A stretch of DNA of 64,000 nucleotides, from positions 5,518,001-5,582,000 of the forward strand of contig JANTQA010000048.1 of the NCBI GenBank assembly GCA_027625915.1. Direction: 5' to 3'. The stretch's first letter is position 1. Every line of letters begins with the position of its first letter. The translations under genes were made by a program, and so were the position numbers. The notes under the pieces were generated by a model. That model did not search any database. It was not told where the DNA came from and saw only the letters and a list, made by a program, of their open reading frames with translations. Origin of the DNA: Anaeramoeba flamelloides (lineage: Eukaryota > Metamonada > Anaeramoebidae). Of this stretch, positions 35,901-48,277 are shown one piece after another.

Positions 35901-37176
35901 TGGCGTCAAGGTCTTTGATAATAACTTCATTTACAAATTGATGAATGACATTTGCACCATTAAGGACATTTTGACGAAAAACAAAGATCAGTTGATCAAA
36001 TACTCCAAATGCTATTACAAGGAAAATTGGGGCTGGAAGGCATTGGAAAAAATCCAAGATCTTGATCGCCTTGTTGAAGTCAGTACTCGAATGGGCTGTA
36101 TCCTTCAACTGAGGGAATTGCTGTATGAAGCCGCAGAGGATGTAATCAAGGAGCATTCTGGCTTGATCTACGACAATTTAAATGTTTCCTTTGGGCTGTA
36201 CCCATTAAACCCCTTTGGACAAGACGACTTTGTTGATATGGATTGCCTTGCCCAATCCGCTGGAATCACAAAGAACACCACAGTTGACCCGCCATTCAGG
36301 CATGCGCTATCCAAACTGAATTCCACTAACCCATTGTCAGCCCCTTGGGAGCTCTTGCCTTACCTTTTTGCAGCATCCTTTTCTTCGCCGCTCTTCGCAG
36401 ATGCCAAATATGACCCTGATTTAGATTGCCACATGAACAACGCACATTTATTATTCAACACGATCGAAAAATTGGTAATTGTGCCAACCTTATTAAAAAT
36501 TGAAAATAAAGACGAATCATTTGACGAAGAAGATGGTGATAAATTACATGTCGGCCAATTGAAAACGTTCATCGAAGTATCATCCTTCGTCCTCTTGCAA
36601 CTTAAAGAACAAATGGACCAAAAGCGTCCTTTGCCAATCGATTCTTTATTAATCCTTCTCGATAAATTTGTTGAAAATAGCTCCCTATTAAATTTGAATA
36701 TGCTTGAAGATTTCTTACCTTTCATTTTATTAAGAACGCTCCATGGCAAATTCTTTAAGCAATCCCTTGAAACTAAAAAAAATATGAAAAGGGAAGAAGA
36801 ACTTAAAGAGGAAGAAGAAAAGGAAATGGAAATTGAAAAAGAAAAGGAAATTGAAATTGAAAAAGAAAAAGAAATGGAAAGAGAAAAGGAAAAGGAAAAA
36901 GAAAAAGAAAGGAAAAAAAAAGAAAAAGAAAAGAAAAAAAAAGAGAAAAAGAAAGAGAAGGCGAAAAAAAAGGATGAAAATGATTTGCCAGATTTACCAG
37001 ACCAAGAAGAAGGCGAATTGCCAGATTTGCCAGACCCAGATGAAGATGATATGCCAGACTTGCCAGACCCAGACGAAGATGATTTGCCAGACTTGCCAGA
37101 ACCAGATGAAAATGACATGCCAGATCTACCAGACCTAGACGGAGAATTACCAGATTTACCAGATTTAGAAGATTAA
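29975..37176 (+). CDS. NCKAP1-like: NCKAP1/Nap1 (HEM family), WAVE complex subunit
   Basis: Five exons join in frame: 29975-30058, 30196-30453, 30679-30975, 33602-34048 and 34261-37176. The product is about 1333 residues (human NCKAP1 is 1128). All introns are GT-AG and phase 0; lengths are 137, 225, 2626 and 212 nt. Colinear similarity to NCKAP1 includes a VNAMEFKDSA-type block in exon 2, LRKSGQFSITLKEKYLSSP at the start of exon 4, RLNWFRCEA, ITGPYGVKV and, near the end, NMLEDFLPFILLRTLHGKF. Nap1 pairs with Sra1/CYFIP in the WAVE complex, passing Rac signals to Arp2/3-driven actin assembly at the plasma membrane. The family body ends near 36770. A lineage-specific tail follows: a Lys/Glu helix-like tract (36780-36970), then about six repeats of DLPDLPDPDED type. 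Intron 2 has a tandem AACAAAACGAAAC-type repeat; intron 3 holds a MITE. Confidence 0.93.
30976..33601 (+). other. Oversized third intron of Nap1
   Basis: 2626 nt against 137-225 nt for the other three. The donor follows the codons for DYK and the acceptor precedes ELRKSGQF; both are phase 0 and protein similarity is continuous across the junction, so no exon is expected inside. It contains a MITE at 31149-31343, a poly(T) block at 32095-32180 and otherwise featureless AT-rich DNA. Confidence 0.8.
31149..31343. mobile_element. Palindromic Tc1/mariner-like MITE, copy 3 (intronic)
   Basis: Bordered by TA on both sides. The ends are CAGTCAGTTTCAC and GTGGAACTGACTG. Same family as copies 1, 2, 4 and 5. 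Confidence 0.75.
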
Positions 37177-38437
37177 TTCCTTCCTTTTTAAATTTTTTTT
37201 CCCCGAAATTTTTAAAATGATATTTTATATTTAATTTTTCAAATTAAAATTAATTATTATTTCTAACAACAATTTTTCTTAAATTGCCTTTTTATTTATT
37301 TATTTATTTGTCTTTTATGTTTGTCACTTTCTTTTATGTTTGAGTTAGCATTTAATTTTTTTTTCAATGATGATCTTTTTTTAAAAAGAATACTTCTTTA
37401 TACGTAATACTTCTACTTAATTGATTACTTCAAAAATAAAAATTCATAACAAATTAATAAATCTCATATGATAAAAAAGGTTTTTTTTTATTTTTTATTT
37501 TCTTATTATAAATTATCAAATTGTTGTGCCACTTTCTTTATTATACAATTTGACATACATTAGTATTATTTTCAGGTATATCATTAAATTTCAAAATTGG
37601 TCAAATACAATTTTTTCGTACTATTGAAGAGTTTCTCTATTATTTTTAATTGATATCCAAGTTTTTTAACGGTTTTGCAAGGTTTTGAGAGTTAAAATAA
37701 AAAAGAATCTTTTTGTGATTTAAAGTAGTGAATTACTTACATTGGAGAAAAACCAAAATTGTTGAAATCATCAATACGTAATATTTTTAAAATTTTTTCT
37801 TAATAACCCAATTTTAATCATTAATTTCCAGACAAACATTTTCTCAGTTAAAATAAGAGAGAATATATTAATTCCTCTCTTAATTAGTTTTTTTTTTGTA
37901 TTCAAAATTCTTGTCAAAATACAAGCTAAAATACTATCCAAACTTGCCCTAACTCACTCTAACCTGAACTATCATACTCCAGAATACTCTAAACGAACCA
38001 AAAAAAAAAAAAAAAGTTCATGAATACCTATAATCGGCAAGTTTCAAAAGAATTAAATATCTATAAAAAATTGAGAATTTGATAAATTTTGACTATTAAT
38101 AATTTTCCTTTTTTTTCTAACAAACAAATTCAAATGTTATTTTTTTCATTAGTTTTTATTTCTTTGTCATTTAAAATTTTATCAAAATACTTTTGTATTG
38201 TCAAATTTATTAAATGGTGATAAATGAATGCATAGAATTCATATTAATTTCTAGTGGAAATTTCTTTCATCTTTAATTAAAGACCAAAAAATACATTGCT
38301 GTTTTTCTCAGAAAAAACGAAAATAATAAAAAATTATTCAATAGCTACAAATAAAATATGAATTTATTTTATAGACTTCTTATTTATATCAAATACTTCT
38401 ATAATATTTATTCTATTATTTTATTCATTATTTAATA
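37177..38437. other. Intergenic, no gene seen
   Basis: The 3' flank of Nap1. It is AT-rich apart from a short less biased patch at 37930-37995 rich in CTAAC/CTCTAAC. No feature assigned. Confidence 0.45.
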
Positions 38438-38631
38438 GAGTCAGTTACAAATTTAAGGCACGGACTTTCAACGAAATTTAAGGCGTAATAATAACTCAAA
38501 TTAAAGCACAAAATTTAGAATATTTTTTTTCACAAATTATTTTACTATAATCTGAATGTTGTGATTTAATTTGAGAATTGTTTTTGTTCTTAAATTTAGA
38601 TGAAATTTTGTCTTAAAAGTGGAACTGGCTA
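38438..38631. mobile_element. Palindromic Tc1/mariner-like MITE, copy 4
   Basis: The most diverged copy: GAGTCAGTTACAAATTTAAG at the left and AAAAGTGGAACTGGC at the right. Inner arms still contain ACTTTCAACGAAATTTAAGG. Confidence 0.65.
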
Positions 38632-38757
38632 TATCAAAAGGCCAATTATAAAAAATAGTTGATATTTGAATAAAACTGGGAATCTTTGTCTCGAAAAGAG
38701 TTTATGTTAATGAACAGAGTATTCTTTATTTGTGTTCAAAAAATAATCTCAAAATAT

Positions 38758-39310
38758 CAAAATTAAACTAAAATTCAAAATTTTCCACACAGCTAAAACA
38801 GTTTTAAACAATCACAATAATCCAATTTCATTCAAACTGTAAATAATTTTGCTTTTTTGTAAAACATTCAAAGAATTTTTTCACCTAAAAGTTTTTTTTT
38901 CATTTTTTTTTTTAATGAGCGAACTTCTTTCCTTCATTTAATTGTTATATTTTTCAAAGATTAATATTATGTTAAGGTTGTTTTTTATTTCAAAATAGAA
39001 GAACTTAAATAAAAGAAGTTGATAGTATTTAATCTTGGATCGATCAATATTCCTCAAAGAATTCAAACAAATCTAGATATGTATTTTTTTGTTTTGCCCA
39101 TCTCCAAAATTTTGAACACATTCTTTATTCATTAGTAACAATAGGATATTTTTTTTTTGTGAGTAGTGTAATTTATAAACATATGTAAACATTTCTATTA
39201 TGAATGGTTCTAAGTTGATATTTCTTCATGAAGTGATTAAATAAATTTTTTTTTTTCGAAAATTGATTTTTGATAAGTTAAAAATATGAATTGGAGTTTT
39301 GATCTATCTG
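38758..39310 (+). repeat. Dispersed repeat R1, copy 2
   Basis: About 550 bp collinear with 43698-44240. The opening CAAAATTTTCCACACAGCTA is shared exactly, as are TTTTTTTGTTTTGC and ATGGTTCTAA blocks. The central part is shared with 25716 and 50690. No coding potential is seen. Confidence 0.6.
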
Positions 39311-39815
39311 GCTTGGGAATATGATAGAAATTTTGAAAACAAATATGGGCGTGACATGATGTTTGGGTGGTATATTATGTTATCTGGAAACGAAATTACT
39401 TGCAAAAACTAAAAAAAAAAAAAAAAAAAAGTTTCAACAGAATCAAAACAGTAAAATTATAATCCTAAGTCTCTGGTGTTAATTTTCTCTGATTATTCTT
39501 TGTAAAAAAAAATTTTTTTTGTCAATTTTTAATTAAACTAATTCACCTATATGATATTGAAATTTTTAAATAGTTTAAACTTTTTGATATATATTATTAC
39601 TAAACTAAACTTTTTTTTAAAGAAGACATTAAATAATTTTTGATCCAAAATAATTTTAGAGATAAAAGAAAAAAAATTACTTAAATAAAAATGAGAAAAG
39701 TTTTGTTCATTATTTTTTCTTTTAACTTTAATTTTTTTTTTTTTTATTCTCATATATCATAATAAATAATATCATCAACCACATCCAAAAAGACAAATAT
39801 GTCAATAAATATTTT

Positions 39816-40737
39816 TTAACAACATGACTTCTTTTTTTCCTTGTAGTCATTATTGTTTTGATTGTTGGTAATAGTATTTAGCGATACTGCTTTTTTATTG
39901 GATTTAACATCTTCTATGATATTGTGATGTTTCTGCTTTTCTACCATTAATTCTACAATGAACCGAAAGGCTTTTTCAATGTTTTCTGATTTTTTAGCCG
40001 AAGTTTCAATAAAATTAACTTTTTTTTTCTTTGCATAATCCATACCCATCTCCAAAGTGATAACTCTATCTTTTTTATCAAGGTCACATTTGTTACCTAT
40101 TAATAAAACAACGGGCTTGTATATACATTTTTCTTCAAGTAAAGCAATATACTTATCAAGTATTCGAAAGGATTTTTTATCTGAAATATCATATACTAGA
40201 AATACACCGTTTGCATCCCGTACATACCTTAGTTTATTGTTATTATCATTTTTTTTTTTTTTTTTTTGAAATATTTTAATTTTGAATTTAATAAAAAAAA
40301 ATTAATATTTAGAATATAAACAGACTAAAAATGATATTTGGGATTATAAAAATATTTCTTTTTAATAATGATGATTTTATGAATTTGTATATATCAATAT
40401 TTAATAATAATAGGTAAATAAAAAGACAAACAAGTTTAATATATTAGTATAAGAATCTTGGCCAGCGGTATCCTAATAATTAAACATTTATCGAAAAATG
40501 TCCAGATAAAAAGATAATCATAATCATAGTCATAGTCATAGTCGTAATCATAATAATAATAATAAGAAGAAGAAGAATAAGAAAAATAAGAAAAATAATA
40601 ATAATAATAAGAAAAATAAAAATAAAAATAAAAATAAAAGAATGATAAATATTCATTTTATTTATTAAAGTTGCAATGAGAATAAAGACTGTGTGTTTTA
40701 CATCATTTACAGTGACATTTAGAGGAGTTATTAATTT
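39816..40737 (-). CDS. Rab/Ras-family small GTPase, 5' exon not found
   Basis: The last exon (40227-39816) carries RDANGVFLVYDIS, GNKCDLDKK (G4) and FIETSAKK (G5) and ends KKKSCC, a double-cysteine C-terminus as used for Rab prenylation. A 41-nt exon at 40472-40432 supplies DTAGQDSYTNILN (G3) and joins through a 204-nt GT-AG intron, splitting one Leu codon. A further exon, 40737-40675, is tentative: it ends TVFILI just before DTAG, and phases agree, but its donor is GC rather than GT. No exon with the P-loop GxxxxGKS/T was found up to about 43400, so the gene may have a long first intron or be N-terminally lost. Rab proteins switch vesicle traffic; the exact subfamily is unclear. Confidence 0.75.
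40501..40640. repeat. Microsatellite in GTPase intron
   Basis: CATAGT and AAT/AAG-type repeats run for about 140 bp within the proposed 202-nt intron of the GTPase gene. Confidence 0.7.
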
Positions 40738-41489
40738 CTAAAATTATTAATTATTTTAATTAATATTTGTTAGAATAATATTTGTGAGATAACATTATTC
40801 ACTCTTTTATATATCGAATATATTACAGATATACGTTTCTTTACTTTTTTTCACATTTTTCTTTTTGGTTATTTTTTGGGGATTATAGGGGAATCTTTTG
40901 AAAAAATTGAGCAGCTTTTAATGAGATTCAATGAGTAGAAACCTCTCACTGATTATTGATCAAAAAAATTTTTAGCTACAAAAATGCTAATATCTTGATC
41001 AAAAATGATCAATTCATTTTAATGTTCTAAAAGCTTTGAGAAAAGCTCCAACTCAGTATTTTTTGAAAATTTTTTGGTTTTTATTGGAAGTTATTCACGA
41101 GATATTTTTGAAAGATCATTTTTTTTAACTTATCTTTTTTTTACTTATAAATAAAAAATGTATTGAAAAAGAAAATAAATTTTGAAGAAGAAACCAAATT
41201 AGTGGGTCTTTAGGGAACGCATAGTGTTTTAATGAGAGACGTAAAAAGCTGATCATTTGATTTTGGCAAAATACTCATCAAAAAAAGTCAAAAGAAAACA
41301 AAATGTCCAAAAAAGTAATTGAATTGAAGAGAAAAGTTTTTTGGGGCTAGAGATAATGAGAAACTGAAAAGAAAAATGAAGGGAAAAAACAAATCCTTTA
41401 ATAATTTTTTTTGTTTTACTTTGTTGTTAGTTTGTGTTTTGTTTTGTTTTGTTTTGTATTTAAAGTTCGTGGTAAATCAACTGAATATC

Positions 41490-41730
41490 GTAAATTATAT
41501 CTTCTCGACTGTCAGTGAATGTCCATCATAATATAACACTTGCAATTGGTTATCTTAGTTATTTTGTGAAGAATATCTAAGGTCGTTGTAATCTATGTTG
41601 AGAGCATGCTCGAGACATTAGATTACAATGATACGCAAGATATTCTTCACAAAATAACTAAGATAACCAATCGACTCTTGCAAAATTACTTTGGATATTC
41701 ATGACCTCTCGGAAGAATAAGAACTGTTAT
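41490..41730. mobile_element. Fold-back palindrome of about 240 bp
   Basis: The arms at about 41500-41597 and 41629-41728 are inverted repeats. The inner core, GGTTATCTTAGTTATTTTGT, is exact in complement; outward similarity is weaker (TGAATGTCC against the complement of GGATATTCA). A short loop separates them. No second copy in the window. It could be a MITE or a hairpin-RNA source. Confidence 0.55.
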
Positions 41731-43697
41731 TCGAAAGGTAGAGTATTATTTTTTGAATCGGATTTAATATTTTTATTCGTTCTTTTATATTTTCTCAGAA
41801 AAAAATCTGATATTTTGAAAAAAAAATACCAAAATGTGCTTCCATGGATTGTTTTTTAAAAAAACAATCAAATAATTTCAATATAGATAATAGATTTTAT
41901 CATCATATATAAATTTAAAAAAATCTTGTAATTTACCCAAGAATAATAAGAAAATGAATTTTAATACTTTTATAAAATAAAACTTATATTTTATTTTGGT
42001 ATTAATTTATTTTTTTTTGAACAGTGGATTTATTTCTTAGAAAAGTCACAAAAAGTAATAAAAATATAATTAATATTCAGAAAAAATACCATAATATTGT
42101 AAATGAAGGAATTTAAAAAAAAAAATGAATCTAAATTATTCATTAGTCTTTTTTTGTTAATTGGGTTCAGTATATAACTCTGTTTTGTTGAAGAAAAAAT
42201 CTTGTAAATTATCTTAAGGATGACACCCAAAGAAAATAAATTAAAGATTTTGATCTTCTAAATCTCATCTCACATTATTTATTTTATTTATTTATTTTTT
42301 TCATGTGGAAAGTTCTACAAGGATAAGATTTGAAGATTCATTTTTTTTTATTATTTTAATTGATTTAGAAAACAAACAATAATTTTTTCTAACTTATTAC
42401 TGAGGAAGTTTATATGACATTCTAGATAGCAGTATATTAAAATTACCTACTATAAATTCAAGTATAAAACCCTAGATTTCACCATTATTAATTAAGTGAA
42501 AATACTTTTAAACCTTTTTGGTTTAAAATTATTTATACAAGATTTATTTCTTTTATTTTTTTAACAATGTTTATCAATCAATTTCATAAAAAGTGGATAT
42601 ACACCCACACAATAATCTATTATTTTCCATTATTTCCATCTACTATATAGTGTAAAAATAATGTGGATATTTTTTTCTTTGGATTTTTATTTTTTAATTG
42701 GGTATCTATTTTCACGATTAGTAAAATTTACTGAATTTTAAAATTGATGAGTTTTATGGGGAACTTAAATATTCTTGATAATAGTGAAATATTTATCTTT
42801 GTTTGTCTAGGGTGTATAACTTTTCCAGTATTTCAAATAATTTAAAAATGCATAACTATATTTTTTTTATCTTTTTTTTTTTGTTTATTTGAAAATCAAT
42901 TGATTTTTAGAATCGAAAAAAAAGGGTAAAAAAAACTAAGAACAATTTTTTGTAATTTTATCTTTGATTTTAACAAACCATTATTTTCAGATAAAAAAAA
43001 AAAAAAAAAAAAAAAACTCTTTATTCCATAAATCAATTTTGAAAGGGAATTATGGAGATACTGAAAGATTAAATTGTATTTTATTAATAAAATAAAAGAA
43101 AAAAAATCCCATTTTTCGAATTTTTAGGGATTAGACTAACTTTGGATTCAGATATAATTTAAGTTTTTTGTTTTTAGGTGTAAATGATATGAGTGTTACA
43201 TTGCTCGCATTGCTCTAAAAAACTTGATTAAAAATATTATATAACAATAAATTATTAGATTATATAACTAATTATCACTATTAAAAAATTATCATTTTGG
43301 AAATTATTTTTTTGAATTCCTATTCCTAAAAATAGAAACTCAAAATAACAGGATTAATCTGGTATTTAAAAATTCTTATTTAAAACTTCCAAAATTAACC
43401 TTTTTTTTTTTTTTTTGAATTTCAAAGATTAAATCAATAATTATCAATATAAAAAGTCGAAGACTGAATTATTTTGTTTTCATGTTTTTTTAGCTATTTG
43501 TGATATCAATATATTTATTTTTTGCAAAATAATTTCTCAAAATAATCTTTCGTATAATTATAAAATTTTTAGAAAAAAATGAATTTTTTAGCTAACTTGT
43601 ATACATTTTGAGAGAAATTTAAGATATATAGTAATGAAAAAAATATCTGAAATGAAAAAAACACCGAAAATATTTTCAATTGTTAATATTAGGAAAA
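41731..43697. other. Intergenic, no gene seen
   Basis: AT-rich with homopolymers (for example A22 near 43000). Just upstream, at 41434-41457, is a (GTTTT)n run. Confidence 0.45.
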
Positions 43698-44240
43698 TAA
43701 ACTAAAATTCAAAATTTTCCACACAGCTAAAACGTTCAAAACAATCACAATAATACAATTTCATTGAAATTTGAGATAATTTTGATTTTTGTAAAATATG
43801 ATAATCATTTTTTCATCTTTTAGTTTTTGTTTTCATTTCATTGTTTGAATTACGTAATTTGCTTCGTTGGATCAAAATTTTTTTTAACAATTGATATTAT
43901 GTGAAAGTTGAGTTGTTCCAAATAGAAGAACTCAAATAAAATTAGTTGGTAGTATCTAACCATTTGATCGATCAATATTCCTAATAGAATTTAAACAAAT
44001 TTACCAATGTATTTTTTTGTTTTGCTCTCTCCAAAATTTTTAACACACCCATGATTTATTTGTATTGATAATTATTTATTTATTGTTTTGTGAGTATTTT
44101 ATTTTATAAAAAGGTGTTAACATTTCAATTGGTGAATGGTTCTAATTTGGTAAATCTTCGAGAAGTGGTTAAATAAGTTTTTTTTTCACAAATCGAATTT
44201 TGGTGTGTTAAAAATTTCGAATTGGGGTTTATTTTGTAAT
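43698..44240 (+). repeat. Dispersed repeat R1, copy 3
   Basis: Collinear with 38758-39310 on the same strand. See that entry. Confidence 0.6.
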
Positions 44241-44799
44241 TGCAAATTTTTTCAATCAAATCCTTATTATACATAACCAGATTTTTTATGAATCTAGTAA
44301 TAAACGAACTTTGATTTCATTAAATTAGGATTTCTATAGAATACTCAATTAATTGTTTGATAGCATCAGTAGATCAACTTTTTTAGAAAAACAATTGATT
44401 TTTTGAGAGGTTTACAAGAGTTTGGAAAATGATAATTTTTATTCTTGTTTTTTAATTGATTGAATGATCTTTTGAATAATTATAATTCCATTACTCATCA
44501 TTCTAATAAGTGCCTGAGTTATCATTTTAAAAAGTTTGATTCACAATAAAAGGGATTTGATCTTAAATAAAAGAAATTATACATCAATTTTCCTAATATT
44601 AACAAATGCCAATCTTGTCCGTGTTTTTTTTATCATGACCGCTATTTTTTTACACTACTTTATATTTTTCATCTTTGTAAGTCTTTAGATTGATAATTCA
44701 ACCTTTAAATTTGTCTTTTAATTCTAATTTTTAACTAAAATTCTTGGTAAGTTTTTACTCATACAAAGATCTTTTTTAATTGGCTGAGCTAAACAAATA

Positions 44800-44994
44800 C
44801 AGTCAGCTCCATTTTTAAGGAACAAACTTTCAACAAAATTTAAAGCACAATAAAGATCTCAAATTGAAGCACAAAATTCAGATTCGAGTAAAATAAATTG
44901 TAAAAAAAAAAATCTGGTTTTTGTGGCTTAATTTGAGATTATTTTGTGCCTTAAATTTCGTTGAAAGTTTGTTCCTTAAAAGTGGAACTGACTG
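44800..44994. mobile_element. Palindromic Tc1/mariner-like MITE, copy 5
   Basis: TA-flanked; the left end is CAGTCAGCTCC and the right end is AGTGGAACTGACTG. Inner arms are close to copy 1. Confidence 0.75.
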
Positions 44995-47900
44995 TAGTAC
45001 TATTTTACTAATCGATTATTGAAAGACATTTAAACCATTAGTCACTCATCTGATTTACATTCGATAACTACACACTTTAATTTTAGACTTCTCCTTGATC
45101 GAAATTAATCACTCAAACAAAAAATTATCTTATTTCATAAAAGCTGAAATTTACGAGAAATATTTAAAACTAAAGTATTGAATATTTTTTCACTATTCAT
45201 CTAAATTCAAGATCTAACCTCTAAAAGCCAATTTAGTTCTGATCCATATCATGTCTGTTTCTCATTGTCTTCAAATACCCAATCCTGAAAAAAAAATCAT
45301 AAAGTTAAATTTTTGTCCTGGTTATGACTTGTGAACATCGGTTGGTATCACTACAGTATCTTAAAAAATAAAAGGATCAAGCAAATATTTTAAGAAAGAA
45401 CAGTCAGTTAAAGAGAGCCATAAATTAAAATCTATTTTTTAAACTCTCTTTATAAAAAAAAGAAAATTATTATTGGAGTGAAATTCGATCCCATTTAAAA
45501 TTCAAATCATAGTAAATAGAAGCTAAACTTTCAAAAAGCTTCTTTTAAGAACGAATATTAAAAACTTTTATTACCACACATTTTTAAAAAAACTTCTGAA
45601 CTAAATTTGGAATCCAAAAATAAACGAAAAAAATTTTATTAAAAAGTATTTTTTTGATTGAGAAAATACTCTCGTCTGTTTACAAGTAAGAACTTAATTT
45701 TTAAAGTTGAAGATCAAGAAAAAACACAAATGTAATTAAACAAACAGAGGCATTTTTAATTTCTTTTTATCATTTATGTGATCCCCAATTCTTTTTTATC
45801 GGTGTTGGTTTTGTTTTGAAGAATAAATAAAAAAGAAAATTTTATTTCCAATTCAAGAAAAACAGTGAAACAAGAAATAATTCTTACTAAGACACGTATA
45901 AAATATTTGTTCTGATCAATTTCAAGATTAAAATTAAAATATTCCATCCCATTTGTTGATAAAATACTGGTGCTAAAGGTATTACTATGAGATAATTAAA
46001 AATATCAAAAGATAGAATTATTGTAGTCAAAGAAGAACATTTTCTTGTTCAAAAGTTTGGTCTTACTGTGAGAACCTATATAAGATGCTTGTTTTACCAA
46101 CACACGCTCTACCTATTTTATTAATAAAAAGAATTTTGAGTTATTTAGAATTGTTAGATCATAAAAAAAGGTATGAAAAAATGATCAAACAAAAAGATCA
46201 TTTTCAAAAAATACATTTGGAAAAGGTTAAAATATGTTTGTTTTCAAGAAAACTCATCTTGTATTTTTTTTTTTTTGTATTTCGTTTATGAACGAAAAAA
46301 CAATTATTTTTTTGAAAAAAAAATTGGGTTGGTTTCTTCTGTGTTTGAATGAATCTGTACCAATATTAAAAAAACAATTATATAAAATAAAAAACTACCT
46401 AACATAATGATTTTCAATTTTTTCATCTTCAATCAGAAAAGAATTAAGGTTTGTAATAAAAATATTTTGGAAAAAATGATCAAAAAATTAGTAATCGTGA
46501 AACTAAATTAAATTCAACAAGTATTTGTTTAATCGGAACACAGTTTTGTTGTAGAGGAATCAGAAAAGCACATTTGAAGATATAATCTATCCTAAATTTC
46601 TAATAAAATTTTCTGTAACATGTTTAGAGTATTGTCTGTTCAGAAGCTACTTCCGTCTCTGAATTTACAATTTTTTTTTTAGATAAAATCATTCAAATAT
46701 TTGTAAAAATTTGAAAACAATAAAAATAAACAGTCTCGAAATATTTCCCCCATTTTCGAATATTAAGGTATTTTTTTTCACATTATAATTTTTAAAAAGT
46801 AATGAACGATTTTTTTTATCTTATCTTAATTAACACATTAAAAAAATAATCAAGTTTTCAAAAATTCAGAAATCAAAAATTTCAAGACGATTTTTTCTTC
46901 TGGCCTTAATCTTTAAATGTTTGTTTATTTAATTTTCTTATATTAAATTAGAAAAGTTTGAAAAATTGGGTAGATAAGAAATCTATTACTTACTGTTATC
47001 AAAATAGTATTGTTTTGGTAAAGTTGCAATTATAGAAATTGTCAAAAAAAAAAAAAGTTAACTCCTTTTTAAAATAGTTTTAGTATTCACATTTTTTTAA
47101 ATATATATTCAGTGATAAATAAATAAATGATAAAAATAGCAAATGGTATTTATATTATTTAATAATTGTGTTTTTAATTCTCAAAATAACTAATTCTTCA
47201 AAGTACATCTTCTTACTAATTTTAATCTTTTTAAAAAATTATCAACAGTTAACATAAAATGAATTGTTCCCAATCCCAACTCAATTTTTGGGTTAGATCC
47301 CCTTCTCAAAGTATTTCAACACCTTTCATTAGGTTCATTAATATCTCTCATTTAAATTCGGGATATATGTGTGCCCAAGTGACAAGTTTTTCAAGATTTC
47401 AAAAATATTGGATACAATGAACGAATTTTACTCAATTCTTTATAATTTCTGGATAATCTAAACAAGAAAAGTTGAACTGGAATACTAATTCTTTAATGAA
47501 AAAAAAAAAAAAAAAAACAGCAGATAAAAGCTTTTTGAAACCCTTTATCAAGAAAAAAAGGCATATTTGGAGTAAAATAATTTTTTTTTTTACTTGGAAT
47601 AATAAATTATTTGTTAATTCAACTTTGATATTTTATTCTTATATATGCTATCAATAAAATTAAGTACTATTTTTTTCTGATTAATATTTTTCGAAATATA
47701 GCTTATAACTTAATTCAATTAACCACTGGGATAAATTTTTTTAGAAAAAAAACAATCTCAACTTTGGAATATCGAAAATATTTTTTGAAATTACTGTGCA
47801 CTTTTTTTATTTTGTGTTGTAAAATTGGGGCTGAGAAAATTTTAAAATCAAAAAATAAGCTAATATATTAAATTAGAATACTTTTACAGAGAGTTTTTCT

Positions 47901-48277
47901 ATTTAAACAACTTTTTTTTTAATTTTACCATTTGAAAATAAAAAAAACATTTGAAGACCAAATTAGTGCCTTTTGTGAAAAAAAATCCCAGTAATTTAGA
48001 ATTTATTTTAGTAAATGAGTTAAAATAAGATATTTTATATAAAAATATACATAATTTTAACTTTGAATTCAACCAATTTGGCAAAAAAATTTTTCAAGAA
48101 AAAGTTAAATTGAAACTTTATTTATTTAAATTTTATCATTTTGTTTTTTTAATTTTTTTAATAGAAGGTATTTGATCAGTTTCAATTTTTAGTGTTTTTT
48201 GGGTCGTAGGGACATATTTATTAACCAATAGTTTTAAAATTTTTATATTCACCTAATAGAACTGATATATATATATA
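44995..48277. other. Long gene-free stretch
   Basis: An open frame at 46085-46291 (PTHALPILLIKRILSYLELL) has some helix-like protein character, and its HLEK is followed by GTTAAAAT, a possible donor. It could be one exon of an unseen gene. A palindrome-module relic lies at 47390-47460. Otherwise nothing is visible. Confidence 0.35.

Noticed and set aside
36360-37118. 252-codon minus-strand open frame opposite Nap1
   Set aside because: It is the complement of the Nap1 C-terminus and its Lys/Glu and Asp-Leu-Pro repeats; the plus strand has clear family homology.
40057-40269. Plus-strand 70-codon open frame
   Set aside because: It is antisense to the last exon of the small GTPase.
40861-40930. 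Possible upstream GTPase exon (minus strand, FKRFPYNP)
   Set aside because: A stop precedes it at once in that frame and there is no GxxxxGK motif; the resemblance is probably chance.
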